Source of the DNA: Anthropogastromicrobium sp963604075
Lineage (GTDB): Bacteria; Bacillota; Clostridia; Lachnospirales; Lachnospiraceae
Direction of reading: 5' to 3'
DNA length: 8,593 nt
Assembly (NCBI GenBank): GCA_963604075.1
Contig: CAVCPW010000122.1
Coordinates: 1 to 8,593, forward strand
In this document: piece by piece, positions 1 through 6,532 of the stretch
Layout: each line of letters begins with the position of its first letter
Position numbering within the stretch: the first letter of the stretch is position 1
Translations under genes and position numbers: made by a program
Notes under the pieces: generated by a model
What the model was told of the DNA's origin: nothing
Seen by the model: only the letters and a program-made list of their open reading frames with translations
Database searches by the model: none

Positions 1-28
1 CATTTTAGGGCATACGAATTTCATGGTG

Positions 29-60
29 GGAAGTTTGCTTCGCAAATGAGATTTACTTCC
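29..60. repeat. Small imperfect palindrome / hairpin
   Basis: GGAAGT (29-34) is the exact reverse complement of ACTTCC (55-60). Inside it lies a second perfect hairpin, TTTGC-TTC-GCAAA (34-46). The structure sits directly beyond the point where the transposase reading frame is lost. It could be the end of a small repeat element or simply part of the decayed insertion sequence. There is no T-run, so it is not a terminator. Confidence 0.4.
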
Positions 61-61
61 T

Positions 62-247
62 TCATGCTTCATCGTAAGTGATGGATCCAGAGGTATCAAA
101 GATTGTCATGGAAGCAAGAGAGGCATCAAGTTTTTGGCAGATTGGTTCGGTCAGGTCAACAAGACGATCAAACATAGATTGTAAGTCCAATAAAAAATCC
201 TGTTTGAAGCGGGTAAATTTGGAGCCATCCGGAACAACATCAAGATG
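62..247 (-). pseudogene. Transposase remnant (IS1182-like), internal fragment
   Basis: An open stretch of 61 codons on the minus strand, between an in-frame TAA (248-250) and TGA (62-64), reads as an internal piece of a transposase. It includes VPDGSKFTRFKQDF near its start, then LVDLTEPICQKLDAS and MTIFDTSG. I recognise this run from memory as part of IS1182-type transposases of Firmicutes. There the stretch lies just before and at the DT(T/S)G segment of the N-terminal half. The expected N-terminal 80-100 residues are missing: homology stops abruptly at about 247, next to a terminator. Reading also stops soon after the DTSG segment. A different frame stays open from 61 down to 1, so a frameshift is possible, but I do not recognise its product. 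The fragment cannot encode a working enzyme. It marks the left flank of the sugar operon as a site of past mobile-element activity. The family name is less certain than the transposase call. Confidence 0.7.
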
Positions 248-261
248 TTAAGAAAATCTTA

Positions 262-303
262 CAAAAAATGCAGCCGGAATCCTCTGGTTGCTTTTTTGTT
301 TTA
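262..303. terminator. Intrinsic terminator, probably bidirectional
   Basis: An 8-bp stem pairs GCAGCCGG (270-277) with CTGGTTGC (284-291) around a 6-nt loop; two of the pairs are G-U. On the + strand it is followed by six T (292-297) and further T-rich sequence. On the minus strand it is followed by six T as well (the A-run at 263-268). It would stop + strand transcription arriving from beyond the left edge, and minus-strand transcription leaving the operon promoter region. It insulates the operon from the transposase remnant. Confidence 0.7.
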
Positions 304-316
304 TATATGGTAAAAT
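288..316 (+). promoter_or_regulatory. Predicted SigA-type promoter of the sugar operon
   Basis: TTGCTT (288-293) is a fair -35 box. Exactly 17 nt downstream is TAAAAT (311-316), a good -10 box. TGG at 308-310 supplies the TGn extension of an extended -10 promoter. The start of transcription would be near 323, giving a leader of about 118 nt before rfbF. The -35 box overlaps the 3' arm and T-run of the terminator, so terminator and promoter are superimposed. This is the only good promoter I see upstream of the operon. Confidence 0.6.
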
Positions 317-440
317 GAGTCCATTATTAGTATGATTGATACTGGGTCAGAATGTGTAAAAATGCGCAAGTGTTTCTATAAAATATAGAGCAGTGATTTT
401 GTATCAGTACAGCAAAGAAAAAGAAAGGCACGGTAATAGC
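317..440 (+). promoter_or_regulatory. rfbF leader with a perfect inverted repeat and ribosome binding region
   Basis: This stretch holds no gene of its own. It contains a weak 5-bp hairpin, AGTAT/ATACT (329-333/339-343), and a perfect inverted repeat TCTATA-AAA-TATAGA (375-389), which could be an operator or a weak RNA stem. It ends in a ribosome binding region, AAAGG (424-428), 12 nt before the ATG at 441. The 15-nt string GAAAGGCACGGTAAT (423-437) recurs with one mismatch before the alcohol dehydrogenase gene (7801-7815). I see no known riboswitch or T-box pattern. Confidence 0.4.
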
Positions 441-1217
441 ATGAAGGTTGTAATACTGGCAGGAGGATTCGGAACCAGAATTAGTGAGGAAAGCGTAAAT
501 CGCCCCAAGCCGATGGTTGAAATTGGTGACCAACCGATTTTGTGGCACATTATGAAGGAGTATTCGCAGTACGGATTCAACGATTTTATTATCTGCCTTG
601 GTTATAAACAGTATGTGATCAAGGAATATTTTGCAAACTATTTTCTTCACACATCCGACATTACGATTGATCTTGCACATAATTCCATGGAACTGCATGA
701 CAATTACTCAGAGCCATGGAAGGTAACACTTGTCGATACTGGACTTAATACGATGACAGGCGGCCGCGTAAAGCGCATTCGAAAATATGTCGGAGATGAG
801 CCATTTTTATTAACTTATGGAGATGGCGTTTCGGATATCAATATTAAGGAGTTGTGCGAGTTTCATCGTTCCCATGGAAAGCTTGCTACGATTTCCATGA
901 CAAATGTAGGACAGCGTTTCGGTGTGATTGACTATGATGAGAAAGGCCAGATTGCGGCATTTCGTGAGAAATCCGATAAGGACGGCAGCATGATCAATAT
1001 CGGCTACATGGTGATGGAGCCAGGAGTATTCGACTATATTGATGGAGATAATCAGCCGCTTGAGCGCGAACCGTTTGAACGGCTGGCGGCTGATGGACAG
1101 ATGATGGGCTACATTCATGAGGGCTTCTGGTCCTGCATGGATACGCTTCGTGATAAGAATCGTTTGGAAGCACTGTGGGAGAGCGGCAAAGCACCGTGGA
1201 AGACATGGAAGGACTAA
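441..1217 (+). CDS. rfbF: Glucose-1-phosphate cytidylyltransferase
   Basis: The protein (258 residues, the usual family length) transfers CMP from CTP to glucose-1-phosphate, giving CDP-glucose. This is the first committed step to CDP-linked 3,6-dideoxyhexoses and takes place in the cytoplasm. The N-terminal nucleotide-binding signature ILAGGFGTR (residues 5-13) and RPKPMVEIG (21-29, with K23) are intact. YGDG (126-129) supplies Asp128 and MDT (233-235) supplies Asp234. These match the two magnesium ligands known in the Salmonella enzyme. FREKS (174-178) carries the conserved Lys177. The open frame extends upstream to a GTG at 393, but ATG 441 gives the family's normal MKxVILAGG start. AAAGG at 424-428 lies 12 nt before it. 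First gene of the operon; the next gene begins 3 nt after its stop. The alternative name is ddhA. Confidence 0.95.
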   Translation: MKVVILAGGFGTRISEESVNRPKPMVEIGDQPILWHIMKEYSQYGFNDFIICLGYKQYVIKEYFANYFLHTSDITIDLAHNSMELHDNYSEPWKVTLVDTGLNTMTGGRVKRIRKYVGDEPFLLTYGDGVSDINIKELCEFHRSHGKLATISMTNVGQRFGVIDYDEKGQIAAFREKSDKDGSMINIGYMVMEPGVFDYIDGDNQPLEREPFERLAADGQMMGYIHEGFWSCMDTLRDKNRLEALWESGKAPWKTWKD

Positions 1218-1220
1218 AAA

Positions 1221-2321
1221 ATGCAGAAAACAGAGATGTCATTTTTTCGCGATAAGAGAGTACTGATAACAGGCCATACCGGTTTTAAAGGAGCATGGCT
1301 TTCACGAATTCTAATTGATGCGGGGGCAAAGGTGACGGGAGTTGCCTTAGACCCTCCGACAAGCCCAAGCATTTTTCGTATTTGCCGTCTGGAAAATCAG
1401 ATGGACAGCGTGATTGGGGATGTGAGAGATTTTGAGTTGTTAAAAGAGATATTTGCGCGTGTACAGCCAGAAATTGTGATTCATCTGGCAGCGCAGCCAA
1501 TTGTCCGTGAGTCCTACAAGAATCCACGTGAAACGTACGAGACAAATGTGATGGGCACAGTCAATGTGTTGGAGTGTGCGCGTCAGTTTTCGTGTGTTCG
1601 TTCTTTTTTGAATGTTACAACCGATAAAGTATATGAGAATAAAGAGTGGGAGTGGGGCTACCGTGAGGAGGATGTGTTGGATGGATTTGATCCGTATTCC
1701 AACAGCAAATCCTGTTCAGAGTTAGTGACACACAGCTACATCCGCTCTTTTTTTGCAGATAGTGATACTGCAGTCTCCACGGCAAGAGCAGGAAATGTTA
1801 TCGGCGGTGGTGACTTTGCATCAGACCGTATTATTCCGGACTGCTACCGAAGCGCAGTAATCAAACAGCCGGTAGCGGTGCGAAATCCATATTCGATTCG
1901 TCCGTATCAGCATGTGCTTGAGCCGCTGTTTTTGTATCTGACAATTGTAAAGAAACAGTGGGATGATCCATCTCTTCGCGGTTACTACAACGTGGGACCG
2001 GATGATTGCGACTGCGTGGACACAGGAACACTTACCACGCTGTTTTGCAAGAGTTGGGGCAGAGGTCTTCAGTGGGAGAATAAGAGCGACGGAGGTCCTC
2101 ACGAGGCTGGCTTTCTGAAGCTGGACTGTTCGAGAGTAAAGCGCGTCTTTGGATGGAAACCGACATGGCATATTGCGACGGCAGTGGCAAAGAGCGTGGA
2201 ATGGTATCAGCTGTACAGTTTGCTGATTACCCATCAGGCAGAGCCAAAGGAGTTAGCCGACAAGATGAATGCCTGCATGAGAGAGCAGATCAGAAGCTTT
2301 CTGGCAGACGGAGAGGAGTAA
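1221..2321 (+). CDS. rfbG: CDP-glucose 4,6-dehydratase
   Basis: This NAD-dependent extended short-chain dehydrogenase (366 residues; the family is about 360) converts CDP-glucose to CDP-4-keto-6-deoxy-D-glucose. The Rossmann glycine motif is GHTGFKG (residues 18-24), in the form typical of RfbG. GDVRD (66-70) and HLAAQP (88-93) follow. The catalytic TTDK (133-136) and Y159-x3-K163 (in DPYSNSKS) are present, and the neighbouring YEN is a family hallmark. The ATG at 1221 is preceded by AAGGA (1209-1213) at an ideal 7-nt spacing. An in-frame ATG at 1236 has no comparable site. The gene lies between rfbF and rfbH with gaps of 3 and 1 nt, so it is very probably cotranscribed and perhaps translationally coupled. 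The alternative name is ddhB. Confidence 0.95.
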   Translation: MQKTEMSFFRDKRVLITGHTGFKGAWLSRILIDAGAKVTGVALDPPTSPSIFRICRLENQMDSVIGDVRDFELLKEIFARVQPEIVIHLAAQPIVRESYKNPRETYETNVMGTVNVLECARQFSCVRSFLNVTTDKVYENKEWEWGYREEDVLDGFDPYSNSKSCSELVTHSYIRSFFADSDTAVSTARAGNVIGGGDFASDRIIPDCYRSAVIKQPVAVRNPYSIRPYQHVLEPLFLYLTIVKKQWDDPSLRGYYNVGPDDCDCVDTGTLTTLFCKSWGRGLQWENKSDGGPHEAGFLKLDCSRVKRVFGWKPTWHIATAVAKSVEWYQLYSLLITHQAEPKELADKMNACMREQIRSFLADGEE

Positions 2322-2322
2322 C

Positions 2323-3660
2323 ATGTTTGAAAATATGAATGAGCAGCAGGCAAGAGAAGAGATCTTAAAGCAGGTTGCTGCCTATTGCGATAAATATCAT
2401 AATACAAAGAAGGAGTTTAAAGAGGGTGACCGTATTCCATATGCATCACGTGTCTATGACAGTGAGGAGATGGTTAATCTGGTAGATAGTTCCTTAGAGT
2501 TTTGGTTGACAGCGGGTCGCTATACCGATGAGTTTGAAAAGGAATTCTCCAAATATTTGGGCGTTCGCTTCTGCTCCCTTGTCAACTCTGGTTCTTCTGC
2601 AAACCTGATTGCATTTATGACATTAACTTCACCTTTGTTGGGTGATCGTCAGGTAAAAAGAGGCGATGAGGTCATTACTGTTGCGGCAGGTTTCCCAACT
2701 ACAGTTACGCCGGTAATCCAGTATGGTGCCGTTCCTGTATTTGTGGATGTGACCATTCCGCAGTATAATATTGATGTGACAAAATTAGAGGATGCATTAT
2801 CTGAGAAAACAAAGGCAGTCATGATCGCTCATACACTGGGCAATCCATTTGATCTGACCGCAGTAAAGGCATTTTGTAATCGCCATAATCTGTGGCTGAT
2901 TGAGGATAACTGTGATGCACTTGGCTCTGTCTATGAGATTGACGGCAAAGAAAAGCTGACAGGAACGATCGGTGATATCGGAACATCCAGCTTTTATCCG
3001 CCGCACCACATGACGATGGGTGAGGGCGGAGCTGTCTATACCGACAATCCGCTGCTGCACCGCATCGTGCGTTCCTTCCGTGACTGGGGACGCGATTGCA
3101 TCTGTCCTCCGGGACACGATAATTTCTGCGGTCATCGTTTTGATAAGCAGTACGGACAACTGCCGGTGGGCTATGATCATAAGTATGTGTACTCTCATTT
3201 CGGTTATAATTTAAAGGCAACTGATATGCAGGCGGCAGTCGGCTGCGCACAGTTAAAGAAATTCCCGTCCTTCGTGGAAAAGAGACGTCACAATTTCGAT
3301 TATCTAAAAGAGCTTCTTTCGGACTGCACCGATAAATTGATTCTGCCAGAGGCAGCAGCACATTCCAATCCAAGCTGGTTTGGCTTCCTTATGACTTGCA
3401 AGGATGGTGTGGATCGTACCAAAGTCGTTAACTATATCGAGGCACACGGAGTTCAGACACGTATGCTGTTTTCCGGAAATCTGATTAAGCATCCATGCTT
3501 TGATGCAATTCGCGGAACAGATGCGTACCGTGTAGTTGGAGGCCTCACACAGACCGACCGCATCATGACATCCACCTTCTGGGTAGGAGTTTATCCGGGC
3601 ATGACGGATGAAAAGATTGCATATATGGCAAAGGTTATTCATGAAGCACTGGAGGTATAA
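2323..3660 (+). CDS. rfbH: CDP-4-keto-6-deoxyglucose 3-dehydrase (E1)
   Basis: This protein (445 residues) has the aminotransferase fold but acts as a PMP-dependent iron-sulfur dehydrase, removing the C3 hydroxyl of CDP-4-keto-6-deoxyglucose. The usual PLP-binding lysine is replaced by histidine. In SFYPPHHMTMGEGG (residues 223-236), His228 aligns with the catalytic His220 of Yersinia E1. Cys259-x-Cys261-x7-Cys269 matches the known [2Fe-2S] spacing. Cys197, in the DNCDALG motif, is the likely fourth ligand; it lies 61 residues before Cys259, against 57 as I remember for Yersinia E1, so there is a small insertion between them. AGGAG (2314-2318) is only 4 nt before the chosen ATG; an alternative ATG at 2335 would be 16 nt away. 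E1 normally needs a flavin/iron-sulfur reductase (E3), which is not encoded in this window. The alternative name is ddhC. Confidence 0.94.
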   Translation: MFENMNEQQAREEILKQVAAYCDKYHNTKKEFKEGDRIPYASRVYDSEEMVNLVDSSLEFWLTAGRYTDEFEKEFSKYLGVRFCSLVNSGSSANLIAFMTLTSPLLGDRQVKRGDEVITVAAGFPTTVTPVIQYGAVPVFVDVTIPQYNIDVTKLEDALSEKTKAVMIAHTLGNPFDLTAVKAFCNRHNLWLIEDNCDALGSVYEIDGKEKLTGTIGDIGTSSFYPPHHMTMGEGGAVYTDNPLLHRIVRSFRDWGRDCICPPGHDNFCGHRFDKQYGQLPVGYDHKYVYSHFGYNLKATDMQAAVGCAQLKKFPSFVEKRRHNFDYLKELLSDCTDKLILPEAAAHSNPSWFGFLMTCKDGVDRTKVVNYIEAHGVQTRMLFSGNLIKHPCFDAIRGTDAYRVVGGLTQTDRIMTSTFWVGVYPGMTDEKIAYMAKVIHEALEV

Positions 3661-3663
3661 TCT

Positions 3664-5514
3664 ATGAGAATGAAGGTATCCAATTATATTGCAAGGCTGC
3701 TTGTTCAAAATGGAATTACCGATGTATTTATGATCACTGGAGGAGGTGCGATGCATCTTGATGATGGAATCGGTCATGAGCCGGGGCTTCATTGTGTATA
3801 CAATCATCATGAGCAAGCATGTGCCATTGCAGCGGAGAGCTATGCACGAATTCATAACCGTATCGCAGCAGTCTGTGTCACAACGGGACCGGGAGGAACA
3901 AATGCGATTACCGGAGTCGTTGGTGGCTGGCTGGATTCCATCCCGATGCTTATCATTTCCGGGCAAGTGCGTTATGACGTGACTGCCAGAAGCACAGGTC
4001 TTGGCATTCGTGCATTCGGTGATCAGGAATATGATATTTGTAAGAGTGTAGCGCCGATGACAAAGTACTGCGAGATGGTGACCGACCCGAAGCGTATTCG
4101 CTACGTGGTTGAGAAGGCACTTTATTTGGCACAGACTGGAAGACCAGGCCCGTGCTGGCTGGATATTCCGTTAAATGTGCAGGGCGCGATGATTGAGACT
4201 GATGAGCTAGAGGGCTATGATCCTTCAAAAGAGGATTTGATTAAAATTCCATCTGTCACAGATGAGCAGGTAAATGTAATTATCGAGAAGGTTTGCAGGG
4301 CAAAACGTCCGGTATTCAATGCTGGAAATGGAATTCGTATTGCAGGTGCGTTTGATGTGTTCCGCCGTGTAGTTGATAAGCTTGGTATTCCTGTTGTGAC
4401 AGGATGGAACAGCATTGATCTTATGGAGGACGAGCATCCGTTGTATATAGGACGCGCCGGAAACATGGGAGATCGTGCCGGAAATTTTGCAGTACAAAAC
4501 AGTGATTTGTTATTGTCAATCGGAAGCCGTTTGAGCATTCGTCAGGTAAATTATGATTGGCCGGCATGGGCAAAGCATGCTTTTGTCATTATGAATGATA
4601 TTGATGCAGAGGAGTTAAAAAAGCCATCACTTCATGTGGAGATGCCGGTATGGGCAGATGCAAAGGAGCTGCTTGAAAAGCTCGACAAGCGATTGGATGA
4701 GCTGCTTGCAAATGGCGAAACTCTTTTTAAGGGTGACAAATGGCTTCAGGTTTGCCAGGATTGGAAGAAAAATTATCCGGTTGTACAGCCAAAGCATTAT
4801 GAGCAGAAAACTCCAGCTAATGTCTATGCCTTTATTAAGGAAGAAAGTCGTCGTTTAAACGAGGGGCAGATTACTGTTGTCGGAAATGGCTCCGCGTGTG
4901 TTGTTGGTGGTCACGGATATGTGATCAAGAAGGGACAGCGTTTTATTACGAATTCAGCAATCGCATCCATGGGCTATGATCTTCCGGCAGCAATCGGTGC
5001 GTGTGTGGCAAATGAGCGTTATTGCAAGGAGACAGGTGAGACCGAGCAGGATATCATCTGCGTAACCGGAGATGGAAGCATCCAGATGAACCTTCAGGAA
5101 TTACAGACAATCATCCATCATCAGTACCCGATCAAGATTTTTTTGATCAACAATGGTGGTTATCATTCCATCCGTCAGACACAGAACAACTATTTTGGAA
5201 AGCCACTCATCGGTATAGGAACAGACAGCGGAGACCTTAGCTTCCCGGATATGGCAAAGCTGGCACCAGCCTATGGCTTTCCATTTATCCGTATTGAGAG
5301 CAATGAAGCACTCGGTGAGGAAATTGAAAAGACGCTTGCCATCAAGGGACCGGCAATCTGTGAGGTTATGGTAGATATGGAGCAGAAGTTTGAGCCAAAG
5401 GCTGCGTCAAAGCCGATGCCGGATGGCAGTATGGTTTCTGCACCGCTTGAGGATTTAGCACCATTCCTTCCAGAAGAGGAATTGAAACAGAATATGCGCT
5501 GGTCGGAGGAGTAA
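3664..5514 (+). CDS. ThDP-dependent acetolactate-synthase-like enzyme, YerE-like
   Basis: A 616-residue member of the thiamine-diphosphate family with the acetolactate synthase plan: Pyr domain (about 1-170), central domain (about 200-335) and PP domain (about 390-570). The catalytic glutamate is Glu50 in NHHEQA. The ThDP/Mg motif runs from GDGS (469-472) to NNGGY (496-500). SMGYDLPAA (435-443) matches the conserved GMGxxLPAA region. In Yersinia pseudotuberculosis, YerE of this superfamily decarboxylates pyruvate and adds the acetyl unit to the C4 ketone of CDP-3,6-dideoxy-4-ketoglucose. Position straight after rfbH (3-nt gap) points to the same job. GGAGG (3651-3655), 8 nt upstream, supports this start. 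A tail of about 40 residues with PMPDGSMVSAPLEDLAPFL lies beyond the catalytic domain. A housekeeping acetolactate synthase is less likely, because no ilvN or ilvC is adjacent. The acceptor is inferred. Confidence 0.8.
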   Translation: MRMKVSNYIARLLVQNGITDVFMITGGGAMHLDDGIGHEPGLHCVYNHHEQACAIAAESYARIHNRIAAVCVTTGPGGTNAITGVVGGWLDSIPMLIISGQVRYDVTARSTGLGIRAFGDQEYDICKSVAPMTKYCEMVTDPKRIRYVVEKALYLAQTGRPGPCWLDIPLNVQGAMIETDELEGYDPSKEDLIKIPSVTDEQVNVIIEKVCRAKRPVFNAGNGIRIAGAFDVFRRVVDKLGIPVVTGWNSIDLMEDEHPLYIGRAGNMGDRAGNFAVQNSDLLLSIGSRLSIRQVNYDWPAWAKHAFVIMNDIDAEELKKPSLHVEMPVWADAKELLEKLDKRLDELLANGETLFKGDKWLQVCQDWKKNYPVVQPKHYEQKTPANVYAFIKEESRRLNEGQITVVGNGSACVVGGHGYVIKKGQRFITNSAIASMGYDLPAAIGACVANERYCKETGETEQDIICVTGDGSIQMNLQELQTIIHHQYPIKIFLINNGGYHSIRQTQNNYFGKPLIGIGTDSGDLSFPDMAKLAPAYGFPFIRIESNEALGEEIEKTLAIKGPAICEVMVDMEQKFEPKAASKPMPDGSMVSAPLEDLAPFLPEEELKQNMRWSEE

Positions 5515-5515
5515 T

Positions 5516-6508
5516 ATGCGTGTAATAGTAACAGGAGCGACAAGCTTTATCGGAAGCCATGCCGTACAGGCGCTTGTCAGCGAAGGCTTTGAAGTTAGCG
5601 CATTGATTCGTCCAAATTCGTCAGGACGCAAAAATCTGGAGCAAATGGTAATGCAGAAAGAGCAGCTTGAGATTATTGAGTGTGAGTTAAGCAGTCTAAA
5701 AGAGTTGGCGAGGGGAGCTAGGCAAAATGAACAGGTTAGCCAAGGTAATCAAGCCGGTCAAAACAGTCAGCCTAGTCTAATCGGACAGAAATGGTCTCAT
5801 GATTTAGGAAAAGCCGATTACTGGCTGCACCTTGGCTGGGATGGCTCAGGGAGTGATAACCGAAAGCTGGTTGATGTACAGTCGATGAATGCCGTTTATG
5901 CGCTTGATGCACTTGAGGCAGCGGCTATGGCACACTGCAAACGTTTTCTTTTTTGCGGTTCACAGGCGGAGTATGGTGTGCGAAACACAACGATGCGTGA
6001 GACAGACAAGCTGAATCCTTTTTCTGAATATGGAAAGGCCAAGGCTAAGGTAGGACAACTCGCATCTGCACGCGCGAAAGAACTTGGTATTTTGTATATT
6101 CATACGCGTGTCTTTTCAGTATATGGTCCGGGCGATCATCCATGGTCACTCGTTGCCAGCGCAATTCGTACATTTCAGGAAGGCGGTACGATGGAACTTG
6201 GTGCATGTACGCAGCTGTGGAATTATCTTTATATCACCGATGCGATTCGTGCACTCATTCTGCTTTTGACAGGTGATGCGCCAGCGGGTGTGTACAACGT
6301 AGCAGGAGAAGATACCAGACCACTTCGCGATTATATCGAGACGATTCATGAGCTTTGCGGTGGGCGTGGAAGTTGCCAGTATGGCAAGCGGCCGCCGAAC
6401 GCAGAGGGTGTGACTTCGCTTGATCCAGACATCACGAAGTTAAAAGAGACGACAGGATTTCATCAGGAGATTTCTTTCGAGCAGGGAATTCAAATGATGC
6501 TTATGTGA
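5516..6508 (+). CDS. NAD(P)-dependent epimerase/reductase, extended SDR
   Basis: A 330-residue extended short-chain dehydrogenase. The Rossmann motif is GATSFIG (residues 7-13), with Ser in place of the usual second Gly. Ser149 (in CGSQAEYG) and Y172-x3-K176 (in SEYGKAKAK) form the catalytic set. VFSVYGPGDHPW and the late LDPDITKLKETTG segment fit sugar-nucleotide SDRs, a group that includes CDP-abequose and CDP-paratose synthases. It probably reduces or epimerises a CDP-keto-sugar made by the preceding genes; it could be the counterpart of the Yersinia reductase YerF, but the exact reaction cannot be read from sequence. Residues 66-91 form a Gln/Asn-rich loop insertion with two AGG and one CTA codon, placed between Rossmann elements. 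GGAGGAG (5505-5511) overlaps the end of the ThDP gene, whose stop is 1 nt upstream, so translational coupling is likely. Confidence 0.8.
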   Translation: MRVIVTGATSFIGSHAVQALVSEGFEVSALIRPNSSGRKNLEQMVMQKEQLEIIECELSSLKELARGARQNEQVSQGNQAGQNSQPSLIGQKWSHDLGKADYWLHLGWDGSGSDNRKLVDVQSMNAVYALDALEAAAMAHCKRFLFCGSQAEYGVRNTTMRETDKLNPFSEYGKAKAKVGQLASARAKELGILYIHTRVFSVYGPGDHPWSLVASAIRTFQEGGTMELGACTQLWNYLYITDAIRALILLLTGDAPAGVYNVAGEDTRPLRDYIETIHELCGGRGSCQYGKRPPNAEGVTSLDPDITKLKETTGFHQEISFEQGIQMMLM

Positions 6509-6512
6509 TCGA

Positions 6513-6532
6513 AAGGTATGGGAAGGTATGGG
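6513..6532 (+). repeat. Perfect 10-bp tandem duplication over the methyltransferase start codon
   Basis: The unit AAGGTATGGG occurs twice, at 6513-6522 and 6523-6532. Each copy carries a purine-rich ribosome-binding-like stretch and an ATG (6518 and 6528). The two ATGs are in different frames. Only the second opens the methyltransferase; the first opens a 17-codon frame ending at TGA 6569-6571. The AAGG of the first copy (6513-6516) is 11 nt before the true start. Confidence 0.85.

Noticed and set aside
393..440. GTG start giving rfbF 16 extra N-terminal residues
   Set aside because: The family begins directly with MKxVILAGG, which is encoded from ATG 441. The extra residues match nothing in the family, and no ribosome binding site precedes 393.
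327..698. Minus-strand open frame (123 codons) over the rfbF leader and 5' end
   Set aside because: Most of it is antisense to rfbF, it has no convincing ribosome binding site, and its composition does not suggest a real protein.
2819..3373. Minus-strand open frame (184 codons) inside rfbH
   Set aside because: It is wholly antisense to a well-supported gene and has no family motifs.
2323..3660. PLP-dependent sugar aminotransferase (DegT/ArnB type)
   Set aside because: The catalytic lysine is replaced by His228, and the iron-sulfur cysteines of E1 are present.
3304..3966. Long minus-strand open frame (220 codons) across the rfbH/ThDP junction
   Set aside because: It lies opposite two clear genes with family motifs, has Cys/His-rich unstructured composition and matches nothing known; it is a shadow frame.
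3664..5514. Housekeeping acetolactate synthase large subunit (ilvB)
   Set aside because: There is no ilvN, ilvC or ilvD nearby. The gene is 3 nt from rfbH and 1 nt from a sugar SDR, and it carries an unusual C-terminal tail.
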